Assembly (NCBI GenBank): GCA_017617575.1
Contig: JAFZVY010000090.1
Location: 1-64,000, forward strand
Length of the DNA: 64,000 nt
Origin: Bacteroidaceae bacterium
Lineage (GTDB): Bacteria; Bacteroidota; Bacteroidia; Bacteroidales; Bacteroidaceae
Direction of reading: 5' to 3'
Positions within the stretch are counted from its first letter, which is position 1; every line of letters starts with the position of its first letter. The notes beneath the pieces were generated by a model that searched no databases, was not told the origin of the DNA, and was given only the letters and a program-made list of their open reading frames with translations. Shown here one piece after another: positions 47,701 to 56,721 of this stretch. The position numbers were made by a program, and so were the translations under genes.

Positions 47701-49824
47701 GTATGGTCAGCATCTACAAGCTACACACAGACGATACGTCTTGGAAAGGGTGATTACATGGTACAGATTCCTACATACAATGTGGGAGGTACAGATAATG
47801 TCGTAAGTCTTACAGGTGTACTTATCAATGGAAAGGGTACTTATTCAAAGACTACAACATTCAAGCCAGGCGTATGGACAACTCAGACTATTGAGTTTAC
47901 ACTTACGGAGACTTCTGCCGTAACTGTCTCTCTCGGATATACAGCACCGAATAAGGGTTCTGGTAGTTGTCCTCACCTCTTCTACGACCGTGTGGATATT
48001 TACACAAATGAGCAGATTGCCATTGCCAAACTTGCTTCAGCAAAGGCAGATGCACTTGCTGTAGTCAAGGCACTTTCTCCAATAGGAGAGGGCGTATTCA
48101 AGTATAGCAGTACAGATATTGAGAATGCCATTGCACAGATTGATGCTTGTACTACTATCGAGGATGTTCAGGCAGTTAAGATTCCTGAGATGGACTTGCC
48201 AGAAGAGAATCAGACATTCCAGATTATGTTGAAGTCATCGGGCAATTTCATGTCTCTTAATGGTAGCAATGGGGTAGTGCTCTCTAAGTACGCACAGCCA
48301 CTTTACCTAAAGTCATACAAGGGTGGCTATGCTATCTCTGACGGAACACAGAGCCTTGCTTATCTAGGAACAAACACATGGTCACTTGTTGGTGCAGACA
48401 AGGCATCAACTATGATTATCACTCCTGTGGGCGACTCTTATACTATCAAGAGCACCAACGGTTATGTAGGTGTTGACAACGAACAGGCTGGTTCAAGTGT
48501 CTTTGGTAACAAGGATGCCTTTGATTGGTTGATTACAGAATATGTTCCTATAGATATTGATATTGAGAATACATTCGTTACAGAGTCTTACGACCATATC
48601 GTTGCAGGTGATGTCGTTATCTCCGCTTCTGTTGATGATCCAATAGCAATCATGAACAATGGTACTTTTGCTGCAAACAGCGTAACTCTCAATATTGAAG
48701 TTCCTAATAATAAGTGGTCATTCGTTGTAATGCCTTGTGATGTTCCTGTAGCTGACCTCAAGAACACTCAGGAAAATACACAATGGAAGATTTACAAGTA
48801 CGATGGTGTTGCACGTGCTAATGGCGACTTCGATAATGTATGGGTTGCCGTAACAGAGGAAGAGACACTTGCACAGGGCGATGGCTACATCTTCCAGAGC
48901 CGTCGTGGTGAAGAGGCTACTTCTGTATTCTCATTCACAACAACATCTCCAGTCACTATCTCAAATATCTTTGCTAACAAGGATGTAAAGATAGCTCTCA
49001 ATGAGAACAAGAGCCAGTATGACTGTAACTCTGGATGGAATCTTGTGGGTAATCCTTACCTCGCATTCTTCAACAAGAGCAAGATGTCATCTACAGCTCC
49101 AATCATAGTATGGGAGTCAAACAACTATGTTACTTACACTTCTGATGATGATTACGTTCTTTCTCCACTTCAGGCATTCTTTGTCCAGACAAGTGGTGAT
49201 GCAGAACTTGCGTTCAACAAGGATGGTCGTCAGACAGACGCATCAATAATACCAACTGAGGCAAGCGTACGCCGAATGCCTGCTCTTCAGTCACGTGCTC
49301 TCTATGACATCACATTGTCTGATGGCAATAACACGGACAAGACTCGCTTCGTCATCAATAATGATGCTTCTCTTAATTATGAGATTGGTCGTGACGCAAG
49401 CAAGTTTATGAGTACGGATGCTTCCGTTCCACAGATTTTCACCGTTGAGAATAATGTCAACTGCTCAGTTAATGAGCGTCCTCTTTCTACAGGCATAATC
49501 AACCTTGGCGTTCGTGTAGGAGCAGCTGGTGAATACACGATATCTGCACGTACTTTGGCTTCTGCCGTTGTACTTGAGGATAAGGCTACAGGTACTACCG
49601 TTGTACTTGACGACGAGAATGATTCTTATACATTCACTGCCGCAGAGGCATGCACAATGGTTGGCCGCTTTGTTATTCACGCTGATGAGGCTACTGCAAT
49701 CTCTGATATTGCAGCTGACAGCACAGATAAGACTGTTTACACTATTCAGGGTGTAAAGGTTGCAAAGAATGCTGTTAAGTCAGGCATCTACGTTATTGAT
49801 GGAAAGAAGGTGATGGTAAAGTAA
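44791..49824 (+). CDS. Giant secreted modular surface protein (1677 aa)
   Basis: Signal peptide 1 to ~24 (RKLTSLLLVAIAAFSFSVDS). It is a paralogue of the proteins at 19425 and 23037: beta-sandwich modules (TLPAGYYRLAVNAFYREG, GIPNGTYKLTAVVAADAG) alternate with helical FIVAR-like linkers (VDDVKNAITALNTAMLNAN). Around residue 1130-1240 there is a lectin-like stretch (QIMLKSSGNFMSLNGSNGVV), then a beta-rich C-terminal part with SGWNLVGNPYLAFF. The end is VYTIQGVKVAKNAVKSGIYV then KKVMVK. Surface-exposed adhesion or glycan binding is inferred. It is followed after 19 bases by the InlB-repeat protein, so the two are cotranscribed. Confidence 0.75.
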   Translation: MKRKLTSLLLVAIAAFSFSVDSFGKTDVTAKYLKDADLKKLSGWTLDTSSGFSGTGYTNWKTDGKAPVIEFYNAWSPTAGGSIGNSKTFNFSQKVTLPAGYYRLAVNAFYREGDGNGENTKAYIYAGEKTQYVVGLTSAGVAAYSGSNDLYKAATAFGEGDFSNEFDFNVETETTIEIGFHGYIDTYCSWCILGPVTLWEYTAEDYIEDYTNKVDEAKKLFDKPMNKDVLAALKDAAGKESSLVTVDDVKNAITALNTAMLNANNSIAVYEEINTYISKATTYNAEVSAAFGASGIKDAYDAGTLIDANEAITAYRKAFLSQTAIGADLTEAFTLVSNGLVGWSANYTNSEIHFQQNTWSHEGETDGSGMTIPFVEYWILGGNVLENATLKYTFTGLVPNQYYEVSALVRAFKENEVADLSGACLFVGTAKSLDVSTGTNAPGADYGMCYGVLKATGRTNADGELEAGFIVENANFNWLAAKNFVIKVSEDPGIGEIQSQFNTLIAKAEEIKNLPMNATEASNLVAAMATPENTEEAYANAISALDVAIKAAQASIKKYSVAGVYVNRANKLDAVGKENYVGNDTYVEVSTAYNNGTLDEITSEQIAALDVAFVVATKLQTFDGADFTGAIVNPSFETGNTDGWSVGSSNDTGARSNSNSTYTMSGADGNWVFNTWQTGLPITQTITGIPNGTYKLTAVVAADAGTKIFITANDEMDGASTENKQTGKEVELEFVVKDNTATIGAIGGSGQKYNAEGGDWYKVDNFRLTYVSDKIPAANLGVATFTGHDSDEAKLVITFDEFSNQLAAQSPDNKYVVNIKINDEDYTNTCSADKGAVIAYNFSSIDVYTILIPEKGIQLVNADGDVIAETKSQIKETFSLYSDNFTNGDFAFGTPVSGTIRTYAKDIVAGSDETSGMHSIAGWSYAVGGDAHAAGIFEYGSGVGLGDNNHVVPVAGPDDKTNGHALGVLGVWSASTSYTQTIRLGKGDYMVQIPTYNVGGTDNVVSLTGVLINGKGTYSKTTTFKPGVWTTQTIEFTLTETSAVTVSLGYTAPNKGSGSCPHLFYDRVDIYTNEQIAIAKLASAKADALAVVKALSPIGEGVFKYSSTDIENAIAQIDACTTIEDVQAVKIPEMDLPEENQTFQIMLKSSGNFMSLNGSNGVVLSKYAQPLYLKSYKGGYAISDGTQSLAYLGTNTWSLVGADKASTMIITPVGDSYTIKSTNGYVGVDNEQAGSSVFGNKDAFDWLITEYVPIDIDIENTFVTESYDHIVAGDVVISASVDDPIAIMNNGTFAANSVTLNIEVPNNKWSFVVMPCDVPVADLKNTQENTQWKIYKYDGVARANGDFDNVWVAVTEEETLAQGDGYIFQSRRGEEATSVFSFTTTSPVTISNIFANKDVKIALNENKSQYDCNSGWNLVGNPYLAFFNKSKMSSTAPIIVWESNNYVTYTSDDDYVLSPLQAFFVQTSGDAELAFNKDGRQTDASIIPTEASVRRMPALQSRALYDITLSDGNNTDKTRFVINNDASLNYEIGRDASKFMSTDASVPQIFTVENNVNCSVNERPLSTGIINLGVRVGAAGEYTISARTLASAVVLEDKATGTTVVLDDENDSYTFTAAEACTMVGRFVIHADEATAISDIAADSTDKTVYTIQGVKVAKNAVKSGIYVIDGKKVMVK

Positions 49825-49843
49825 CATTAAAAAGAAATCTATT

Positions 49844-52800
49844 ATGAATAAGATATTATCAATATTGGCAGTATGGCTATGTAGCGTAACCGTATTTGCC
49901 CAACTGAACGGAGGTGATGACTGGGAACTTCCTGGCAATCCAGGTTTGGTTACTAAGAAGATTACCGTTGGGGTGAACAAGGCTGGCTTTGGTTCAGCTG
50001 AGGTCACAACAGCCACAACGTTGGGAACTGGTGTCTATCCAGTTGGTTCGTCTGTTGCTCTTTCTGCAACACCTTCCAATGGATACCGCTTTGTCAATTG
50101 GACAGTAGGGGAGAACGTCGTTGCAACAACAGCTTCATGCAACTATGTCATTCCAGACGAGGACGTGACTGTAACAGCTAACTTTGCTCCTAACAAGTAT
50201 AGGGTTACATTCATTTCTGATGGTAAAACAGTAAAGACAGGCTTCTTGGAATATACTTCTGAGATAGTTCCTCCTATTACTCCAGAGAAGGAAGGCTACA
50301 CTTTCCGTGGATGGAATCCTGCCGTTGACGCTACTGTTCCAGCCAATGACGTGACTTACACAGCCGTGTTCGACATCAACAAGTACAACGTGGTGTTTAC
50401 GGTTGATGGAGAGGAGTATTCAAAGGCTTCATTGGAGTATGGTTCAGAGATCAGCGTTCCTGATGCGCCAACAAAGACTGGTTATACATTTGGTGGCTGG
50501 ACAACAGACGCTACTGTTCCTGCTCACGACGTTACTTATGATGCTACGTTCAACGTTAATAGCTATAACGTGATTTTCAATGCCGACAATGGTACTGAGA
50601 ATACTGTTTACACTCTTGAGTACGGTTCTGCTATCACAGCTCCTGATGCCCCAGAGAAGGAAGGTTATACATTTGCTGGATGGACACCATCCGTAGATGG
50701 TGCTACCGTACCTGCTAACGACATTACGTTTACAGCAAACTGGCAGGTTAACTCATACAAGCTCTCATTTGTTGTGGATGGTGTGGCTACCGAATCTTCC
50801 GTTGACTTCGGCTCTCCTATCACCACTCCAGATGACCCAAAGAAGGAAGGCTATGATTTTGCTGGTTGGACTCCTGCCGTTGCTGCTACCATGCCAGCAG
50901 AGGATGTAACTTATACGGCTACATGGAAACTTGCCAAGTACGTTGTTACGTTCATCTCTGATGGAGTAGCTATATCTACAGCCACTCTTGAATACGGCTC
51001 TGAGATTGTTCCTCCAGCTGACCCAAAGAAGAAAGGCTACAATTTCATCGGATGGAATCCTGCCGTTGATGCCACTGTCCCTGCTCATGACGTTACTTAT
51101 ACAGCTTCATTTGGTAAAGGGGCTTTCCTCGTAACATTCATGGTTGACGACAAGGTTTATTCAACTACATCAATGGATTTTGGCGAACTCATCGTGCTTC
51201 CTGAAGACCCAACAAAGGTTGGCTACACATTTGCAGGATGGGATAATTACACAGATGGAGCAACCGTTCCTGCTGATAATGTGACTTACACAGCTAAGTG
51301 GAATGTGAACAAATATACCGTTGCATTCGTGTCTGAAGGTAATACCGTACAGTCCGAGTTTCTCGACTACGGTTCTGCTATCGTAGCTCCTAATGCTCCA
51401 GAGAAGGAAGGCTATTCTTTCTATGGATGGATTCCTGCTGTTGCAGAGACAGTACCTGCTGAGGATGTAACTTACACAGCTACTTTCAAGATTAACAAAT
51501 ATAACGTTAACTTCGAGGTAGATGGCAAGGTGTTCAGCACTTCTACTCTTGAGTATGGCTCAGTTATCGTTGCTCCAGAGAATATCCCTGCCAAGGAGGG
51601 TTATACTTTTGCTTCATGGAAGGATTATGCTGAAGGTGCTACCGTTCCTGCTAATGATATCACTTATGTGGCAGAGTGGACGCCAAACAAATATGTCGTT
51701 ACTTTCGTCTCTGAAGGCAATATTATTCAGTCTGAGTCTCTCGACTTCGGTTCTGCTATCGTAGTTCCAGATGCTCCAGAGAAGGAAGGCTATTCTTTCG
51801 ATGGATGGACTCCTGCCGTTGCAGAGACAGTACCTGCTAATGACGTTACTTATACTGCATCATTCAAGATTAACCAGTATGTCGTTACGTTCAAGTCAGA
51901 CGATGAGGTGGTGAAGTCAGAGACACTCGACTATGGTACTACTATCACCGTTCCTGTTGCTCCTACTAAGGAGGGCTACACATTCACTGGATGGGAAGGC
52001 TACATGGAAGGTGCTACCGTTCCAGCGGAGGATGTAACTTATACAGCTACATGGTCAATCAATAGCTATAAGGTTGTCTTCATTGATGACGATACAGTAA
52101 AGAGTGAGATACTCGAGTATGGTGCACCTATTATAGCACCAGATGTACCAGAAAAGGAAGGCAGTTCATTTGTTGGATGGTGGAGTGAATCTGGAACTAT
52201 CGAAGAAGTAGTTACAGTTCCTGCTCATGACGTAACGTTCTATGGTGAATGGAATACTTGGATGTGTAGTGTTAATTTTATTGTGGATGGCGAGATTATA
52301 AAGCATTCTACAGTGCCTTATGGATGCCCAATAGCAGAATTGCTTCCTGAAGACCCAAAGAAGACTGGCTATACATTCACAGGATGGACACCAGAGATAG
52401 GTGATAAACTCCTTAAAGAGGATATGACTTTCACTGCTACATGGAAGATTAACAAGTATGCAGTTACTTTCATTGTAGGTAGTGATACTATAAAGAGTGA
52501 TTCACTTGAGTATGGTTCTCCAATCGTTGTTCCTACAGTTCTTCCAAAGGAAGGTTATGTATTGAGTGCTTGGTCACCAGAAGTAGCAGAGGTTGTTCCT
52601 GCCGAGGATGTAACTTATACTGCTTCTTGGACAATTAACAAATATACTGTTTCATTCGTCTCTGATGGTAAGACTGTAAAGTCTGAGTCTCTTGAATATG
52701 GTTCTGCAATCACAGCTCCAGATGCTCCAGAGAAGGAAGGTTACACATTCACAGGTTGGTCACCAGAAGTAGCAGAGACCGTTCCAGCCGAGGATGTAAC

Positions 52801-53143
52801 TTATACAGCTACATGGGCGATTAACTCATACAAGGTTACTTTCATTGTTGATGGCGAAATTGTAAAGACAGAGACACTTGAATACGGTTCTCCTATAGTT
52901 GCTCCTACCGACCTCACGAAGGAAGGCTATGTATTGAGCGCATGGTCACCAGAAGTAGCTGAGACTGTACCAGCTAATGATGTTACTTACACAGCTACTT
53001 GGGTTGTTTCAGTAGGTATAGAAACAGTATCTCTCTCTGATGCAAAGGATGGTGAGTACTACACTCTGCAAGGTGTTAAGATTGCTCGTCCTACAAAGGC
53101 AGGCATCTATGTACATAATGGCAGAAAGGTAATGCTCCGATAA
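49844..53143 (+). CDS. Secreted InlB-type B-repeat protein (1099 aa)
   Basis: Signal peptide 1-20 (ending TVFAQ). Residues ~38-117 form a divergent InlB B-repeat (VGSSVALSATPSNGYRFVNW). Residues ~118-1054 are 15 Listeria-Bacteroides (Flg_new) repeats of about 62 residues each, with the pattern KYxVTFxxDG, LEYGSxIxxP, KEGYTFxGW and VPAxDVTYTATW. The tail is a Prevotella export or anchor end (YYTLQGVKIARPTKAGIYV then KKVMLR type). Each repeat is a beta-grasp-like unit, so the protein is a long flexible stalk. No head domain is present; it may be a spacer, adhesin or matrix protein. Recombination between repeats is likely to vary its length. Confidence 0.85.
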   Translation: MNKILSILAVWLCSVTVFAQLNGGDDWELPGNPGLVTKKITVGVNKAGFGSAEVTTATTLGTGVYPVGSSVALSATPSNGYRFVNWTVGENVVATTASCNYVIPDEDVTVTANFAPNKYRVTFISDGKTVKTGFLEYTSEIVPPITPEKEGYTFRGWNPAVDATVPANDVTYTAVFDINKYNVVFTVDGEEYSKASLEYGSEISVPDAPTKTGYTFGGWTTDATVPAHDVTYDATFNVNSYNVIFNADNGTENTVYTLEYGSAITAPDAPEKEGYTFAGWTPSVDGATVPANDITFTANWQVNSYKLSFVVDGVATESSVDFGSPITTPDDPKKEGYDFAGWTPAVAATMPAEDVTYTATWKLAKYVVTFISDGVAISTATLEYGSEIVPPADPKKKGYNFIGWNPAVDATVPAHDVTYTASFGKGAFLVTFMVDDKVYSTTSMDFGELIVLPEDPTKVGYTFAGWDNYTDGATVPADNVTYTAKWNVNKYTVAFVSEGNTVQSEFLDYGSAIVAPNAPEKEGYSFYGWIPAVAETVPAEDVTYTATFKINKYNVNFEVDGKVFSTSTLEYGSVIVAPENIPAKEGYTFASWKDYAEGATVPANDITYVAEWTPNKYVVTFVSEGNIIQSESLDFGSAIVVPDAPEKEGYSFDGWTPAVAETVPANDVTYTASFKINQYVVTFKSDDEVVKSETLDYGTTITVPVAPTKEGYTFTGWEGYMEGATVPAEDVTYTATWSINSYKVVFIDDDTVKSEILEYGAPIIAPDVPEKEGSSFVGWWSESGTIEEVVTVPAHDVTFYGEWNTWMCSVNFIVDGEIIKHSTVPYGCPIAELLPEDPKKTGYTFTGWTPEIGDKLLKEDMTFTATWKINKYAVTFIVGSDTIKSDSLEYGSPIVVPTVLPKEGYVLSAWSPEVAEVVPAEDVTYTASWTINKYTVSFVSDGKTVKSESLEYGSAITAPDAPEKEGYTFTGWSPEVAETVPAEDVTYTATWAINSYKVTFIVDGEIVKTETLEYGSPIVAPTDLTKEGYVLSAWSPEVAETVPANDVTYTATWVVSVGIETVSLSDAKDGEYYTLQGVKIARPTKAGIYVHNGRKVMLR
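50195..53005 (+). repeat. 15 in-frame repeats of about 187 bp
   Basis: DNA encoding the 15 Flg_new repeats. Several units share long identical words (for example CCAGAGAAGGAAGGCTA and GAGGATGTAACTTA), so the array is homogenising or was recently expanded. Confidence 0.85.
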
Positions 53144-53146
53144 TTC

Positions 53147-53167
53147 AATTTGTCTCTTTGACAAATT
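53147..53167 (+). terminator. Small hairpin right after the InlB-repeat gene
   Basis: AATTTGTC and GACAAATT with a TCTTT loop, followed by CTAAATTTT. Weak terminator candidate. Confidence 0.45.
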
Positions 53168-53272
53168 CTAAATTTTACTATTTGCCATTAGGCATATAGT
53201 TGTCATACATATTGTACATGCTCATTAATGTGCATTGTACATGATGTTATACAGTTTTTCTTACTTTATTTG

Positions 53273-53315
53273 GGTTTCCTGGTGGCGTTTCATCGTCATC
53301 AGGAAACTTTCTTTT
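53273..53315 (+). terminator. Rho-independent terminator of the giant surface gene pair
   Basis: GTTTCCTG pairs with CAGGAAAC (8 bp) around a 19-base loop and is followed by TTTCTTTT. The rest of the 437-base gap (53144-53580) contains the right 46-bp repeat and no credible gene. Confidence 0.7.
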
Positions 53316-53463
53316 ACACCAACTTTACTTGTGATGATTAAACTAAACTTTGCTGCTGTTCTTCTTTCGTCTGTTACCGCTATGCACGTCACCGCTTTTG
53401 TTTTTCAAAATGCTGCTATGTCTTCGTATCGCACTTTCCTTTTGTCATTTCAGTTTTTACCTG

Positions 53464-53509
53464 AAAATTACGAAGGGTCCACGGAACATTAGCGAAGGAT
53501 TAATGGAGG
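53464..53509 (-). repeat. 46-bp inverted repeat, right copy
   Basis: Reverse complement of 44177-44222 with two mismatches. It lies 321 bases after the InlB-repeat gene. Confidence 0.9.
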
Positions 53510-53580
53510 TTCATGAAGTGACAAAAAGTCAGCAGGAACAACTTTTTGTGAATAAATGAGAAAAACTTAATGGTTAACGA

Positions 53581-54093
53581 TTAAATCTTGATTACTCTCA
53601 CCTCTGCATTTGTCATAGGGGTGATTTCCTTATGGTCAACATCATGGAATACGGCTTGGAGGATGCGGAGAAAAAGTCCATGGCTGACGACAAGGACATT
53701 GGCATTAGGATATGTGGAAGATACGTATTCGAGGAAAGACTTGGCTCTTGCACGAAATGCTGGCATACTCTCCACATCGTCTGGCATATCTATCCATGCG
53801 CCTTTTTCTACTACGACACCTGTAATTGAGCCCCAGTCACGTTCACGGAGCAACTTGGTATAGATAACAGGGACGTCCTGACCGAGATGCTCAAGGACAA
53901 TGTTGGTCGTATCTACACATCGCTTCAGGTCGCTTGACACACAAACATCAAAGGCTGTGGAACGTAATTGTTCCACAGCCTCTATTGCTTGTTCTATCCC
54001 CTTCTGCGTCAATGTTCCAGGCATGTGTCCCTGAAGGATATACTTTGCATTCTCCTCGGTCTCGCCATGACGAAGCAGGAATAAGTTTGTCAT
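53581..54093 (-). CDS. Histidine phosphatase family protein
   Basis: A 170-aa branch-1 histidine phosphatase (phosphoglycerate mutase-like). The catalytic LLRHGETEEN, the VSSDLKRCVDTT region with the second Arg, and LVVSHGLFLRIL with the second His are all present. Substrate not predictable; it lacks features of the glycolytic enzyme (too short). It lies 11 bases downstream of the DUF3127 gene and may be in one unit with it. Confidence 0.9.
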   Translation of the reverse strand: MTNLFLLRHGETEENAKYILQGHMPGTLTQKGIEQAIEAVEQLRSTAFDVCVSSDLKRCVDTTNIVLEHLGQDVPVIYTKLLRERDWGSITGVVVEKGAWIDMPDDVESMPAFRARAKSFLEYVSSTYPNANVLVVSHGLFLRILQAVFHDVDHKEITPMTNAEVRVIKI

Positions 54094-54104
54094 ATCACTT
54101 TTAA

Positions 54105-54500
54105 TTAGAAAGGAAGGTCGTCTGTCTGTGAATCAGAAGAACCAAAGTCAGGAGCGGCTGGTGCTGGAGCAGATGCAAATGGTGCATCTACGGCTGGTGT
54201 TGCACCTACTGGTGCTGGAGCTACAGCAGTTGCTGGCTCTACCTTCCAAGCACGTACGTCGTTGTACCAACGTCCCTGATATTCACGAGCATTGATGTCG
54301 AAAGAAACGTTATATTCCTTTCCTACCTCAATGGCGAACAACTTAATCTTATCCTCACCCCATACGTTGAAGCACATGCGCTTTGGATATTGTTCAGATG
54401 TTTCAAGCACATATTCCTGTGACATCCACATGTTTCCGGTAGTGCGTGACTGACCACTACGTGCTTCAAGCACGGCAATAATTTTTCCTGTAAGTTCCAT
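54105..54500 (-). CDS. DUF3127 protein, SSB-like
   Basis: A 131-aa protein with an N-terminal OB-like DUF3127 domain (1 to ~87: MELTGKIIAVLEARSGQS, KRMCFNVWGEDKIKLF, YNDVRAWKVEP). A low-complexity Ala/Pro linker follows. The acidic-aromatic tip DDLPF is closely similar to the DDIPF tip by which single-stranded DNA-binding protein recruits repair and replication proteins. Located divergently beside dnaN. A role as a replication or repair accessory that binds nucleic acid is inferred. Confidence 0.85.
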   Translation of the reverse strand: MELTGKIIAVLEARSGQSRTTGNMWMSQEYVLETSEQYPKRMCFNVWGEDKIKLFAIEVGKEYNVSFDINAREYQGRWYNDVRAWKVEPATAVAPAPVGATPAVDAPFASAPAPAAPDFGSSDSQTDDLPF

Positions 54501-54672
54501 ATTTGTTAAATAATTTCTTTTTGTTTTCTACGGGTGAGTTTGGCAAAAGCCGAGCCAAACACATCTGCAAAAGTACGATTTATTTTTTGTATTATCACCT
54601 TTGATATAATGTTTTTCGTCACTCTCAAAGAAAAAAGATTGATTTTTCTGCTCATTTTATCAAAACAATTCA

Positions 54673-54680
54673 TAACTTTG
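54673..54680 (+). promoter_or_regulatory. -7 box of dnaN
   Basis: TAACTTTG 25 bases upstream of the dnaN ATG at 54706. No clear -33. Confidence 0.5.
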
Positions 54681-54705
54681 TAGCAAATATAATTTTTTAC
54701 CGAAA

Positions 54706-55827
54706 ATGAAATTTAGTGTATCCAGTGCCATTCTCTGCAACAGATTGCAGATTGTAAGCCGAGTTCAGAACTCAAAGAGTTCACTCGCTATTCTTGATTG
54801 TGTCCTTTTCGAGTTAAACGATGGGGTACTAAAGCTTACTGCATCAGATAGTGAAAACACAATCACGACAACACTTGAAGTATCAGAATGTGACAAGAAT
54901 GGAAAGATTGCCATTGAGTCAAAGCAGCTTATCAACTCCATCAAGGAGATTTCTGACCAGCCTATCACATTCTGCATCAACGATAGTAACTTTGCCATCG
55001 AGATTAGCTACCAGAACGGTAAGTATAACCTCGTAGGACAGGATGGTAACGAGTATCCAGTACCAGCTGGACTTACTGACCTCCAGAACAACATAACTAT
55101 TTCGAGCGAGACTCTCCTCAATGGTATCTCACGTGCTCTCTTCGCAACTGCAAACGATGACCTCCGTCCTCAGATGAATGGTGTATATTTCGACATCACT
55201 CCTGACTACACTACTCTCGTTGCAAGCGACGGTCACAAGCTCGTGCGTAACCGCATCCTCTCTGCCAAGGGTGAGACTGCTGCCTTCAACCTTCCAAAGA
55301 AGCCAGCCCTCATGCTCAAGAGCATCCTCGGTAAGGAAGAAGATGACGTTGAAATCAGCTTCAGCGACCGTAATGCACAAATCAACCTTACAAACTACGC
55401 AATCACTTGCCGTCTCATAGAGGGACGCTATCCAAACTATAACTCTGTAATTCCTACAGACAATCCATTCCGCGTTCGCATTGACCGTCTTGCATTCATC
55501 GCTGCCCTTCGCCGCGTGTCTGTATTTGCAAGCGCAAGCAACGCTCTCATCAAGCTCCAGCTTGAGAACAACACTCTCACTACTTCTGCACAGGATATCG
55601 ACTTCTCTACTTCAGCAGAGGAACGCATCATGTGCGAGTACGACGGTGGTCCTATGAGCATCGGTTTCAGTGGTCCTTTCCTCATTGACGTCCTCAACAG
55701 CATCTCTTGCCAGGATGTCATCCTCGAACTTGCAGACCCAAGCCGTGCCGGTGTCATCGTTCCTGCAGAGCAGGAGGAAAATGAGGATGTAATCATGCTC
55801 CTCATGCCAATGATGTTGCAGAACTAA
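54706..55827 (+). CDS. dnaN: DNA polymerase III beta subunit (sliding clamp)
   Basis: A 373-aa clamp that forms a dimeric ring around DNA and tethers polymerase. Three clamp folds are visible: MKFSVSSAILCNRLQIVSRV, the middle region with GISRALFATANDDLRPQMNG, and the C-terminal end EENEDVIMLLMPMML. Normal length. It is followed by a DnaQ-like exonuclease after 102 bases. dnaA is not in the window. Confidence 0.96.
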   Translation: MKFSVSSAILCNRLQIVSRVQNSKSSLAILDCVLFELNDGVLKLTASDSENTITTTLEVSECDKNGKIAIESKQLINSIKEISDQPITFCINDSNFAIEISYQNGKYNLVGQDGNEYPVPAGLTDLQNNITISSETLLNGISRALFATANDDLRPQMNGVYFDITPDYTTLVASDGHKLVRNRILSAKGETAAFNLPKKPALMLKSILGKEEDDVEISFSDRNAQINLTNYAITCRLIEGRYPNYNSVIPTDNPFRVRIDRLAFIAALRRVSVFASASNALIKLQLENNTLTTSAQDIDFSTSAEERIMCEYDGGPMSIGFSGPFLIDVLNSISCQDVILELADPSRAGVIVPAEQEENEDVIMLLMPMMLQN

Positions 55828-55906
55828 ATGAAGTTATGAAGTCACGAAGCTAAGGAGGTGTATGGCTCTCAAAATGTGAGTATCGTCATAACTTCTTAAC
55901 TTCATT
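55828..55906 (+). terminator. Imperfect hairpin after dnaN
   Basis: ATGAAGTTATGAAGT pairs imperfectly with ACTTCTTAACTTCAT. It is probably a structured spacer or weak terminator between dnaN and the exonuclease gene. Confidence 0.35.
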
Positions 55907-55929
55907 CTACTTAACTACATGTAAGTAAT

Positions 55930-56703
55930 ATGAAACTAAACATAAAGAATCCAATCGTATTCTTCGACTTGGAAACTACAGGTGTTGATGTAGCAAAGGA
56001 CCGCATTGTGGAACTTTGCTACATCAAAGTTTTTCCTAACGGTAATGAAGAGTCAAAGAACATACGCATAAATCCTACCGTACATATTCCTGAAAGCACT
56101 ACTGCCATTCACGGAATATCCGATGAAGACGTGAAGGATTGCCCTACATTTGCACAGATTGCTGGCGAACTAAGGCAGACATTTGAGGGTTGTGACTTTG
56201 CTGGTTTCAACTCCAACCGCTTCGACATTCCTCTTCTCGTGGAGGAGTTCTTGCGTTGTGGCATCGACTTCGACCTTACTAAGCGTAAGTTTGTTGATGT
56301 GCAAAACATCTTCCACAAGCTTGAACAGCGTACTCTTGTGGCTGCATATAAGTTCTACTGTGGCAAAGACCTTGAGAATGCACACTCAGCACTTGCCGAT
56401 ACACGTGCCACACTTGAGGTACTTGAGGCACAACTCGACAAATATCCCGATGAATTGAAGAATGACATCGCTTTCCTCGATGAGTTTTCCAAGATGAACA
56501 AGAACGTGGATTTCGCTGGAAGAATCGTGTATAACGATGAAGGCATCGAGATTTTCAACTTCGGTAAACACAAAGGTAAAACTGTGGCTGAGGTACTCAA
56601 GAAAGAGCCAAGCTTCTATAACTGGATGATGCAAGGCGACTTTGCCCTCAACACTAAGCAGGTACTCACAAGGATACGCCTGAGGGAACAGTTTGGGAAA
56701 TAA
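55930..56703 (+). CDS. DnaQ-like 3'-5' exonuclease with DUF3820-like tail
   Basis: A 257-aa DEDDh exonuclease resembling the DNA polymerase III epsilon subunit. ExoI FFDLETTGVDV, ExoII FAGFNSNRFDIPLL and ExoIII HSALADTRATLEVL carry the acidic residues and the general-base His. The C-terminal ~60 residues (NFGKHKGKTVAEVLKKEPSF and YNWMMQGDF) form a DUF3820-type domain often appended to such nucleases. Likely proofreading or DNA repair; whether it binds DnaE is not known. The gene lies between dnaN and coaBC. Confidence 0.88.
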   Translation: MKLNIKNPIVFFDLETTGVDVAKDRIVELCYIKVFPNGNEESKNIRINPTVHIPESTTAIHGISDEDVKDCPTFAQIAGELRQTFEGCDFAGFNSNRFDIPLLVEEFLRCGIDFDLTKRKFVDVQNIFHKLEQRTLVAAYKFYCGKDLENAHSALADTRATLEVLEAQLDKYPDELKNDIAFLDEFSKMNKNVDFAGRIVYNDEGIEIFNFGKHKGKTVAEVLKKEPSFYNWMMQGDFALNTKQVLTRIRLREQFGK

Positions 56704-56721
56704 AAAAAAGGACATCAACCA

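Noticed and set aside
53235..53492. 85-codon plus-strand frame after the InlB-repeat gene
   Set aside because: It covers a terminator hairpin and the 46-bp inverted repeat, has no known family features and no promoter; judged spurious.
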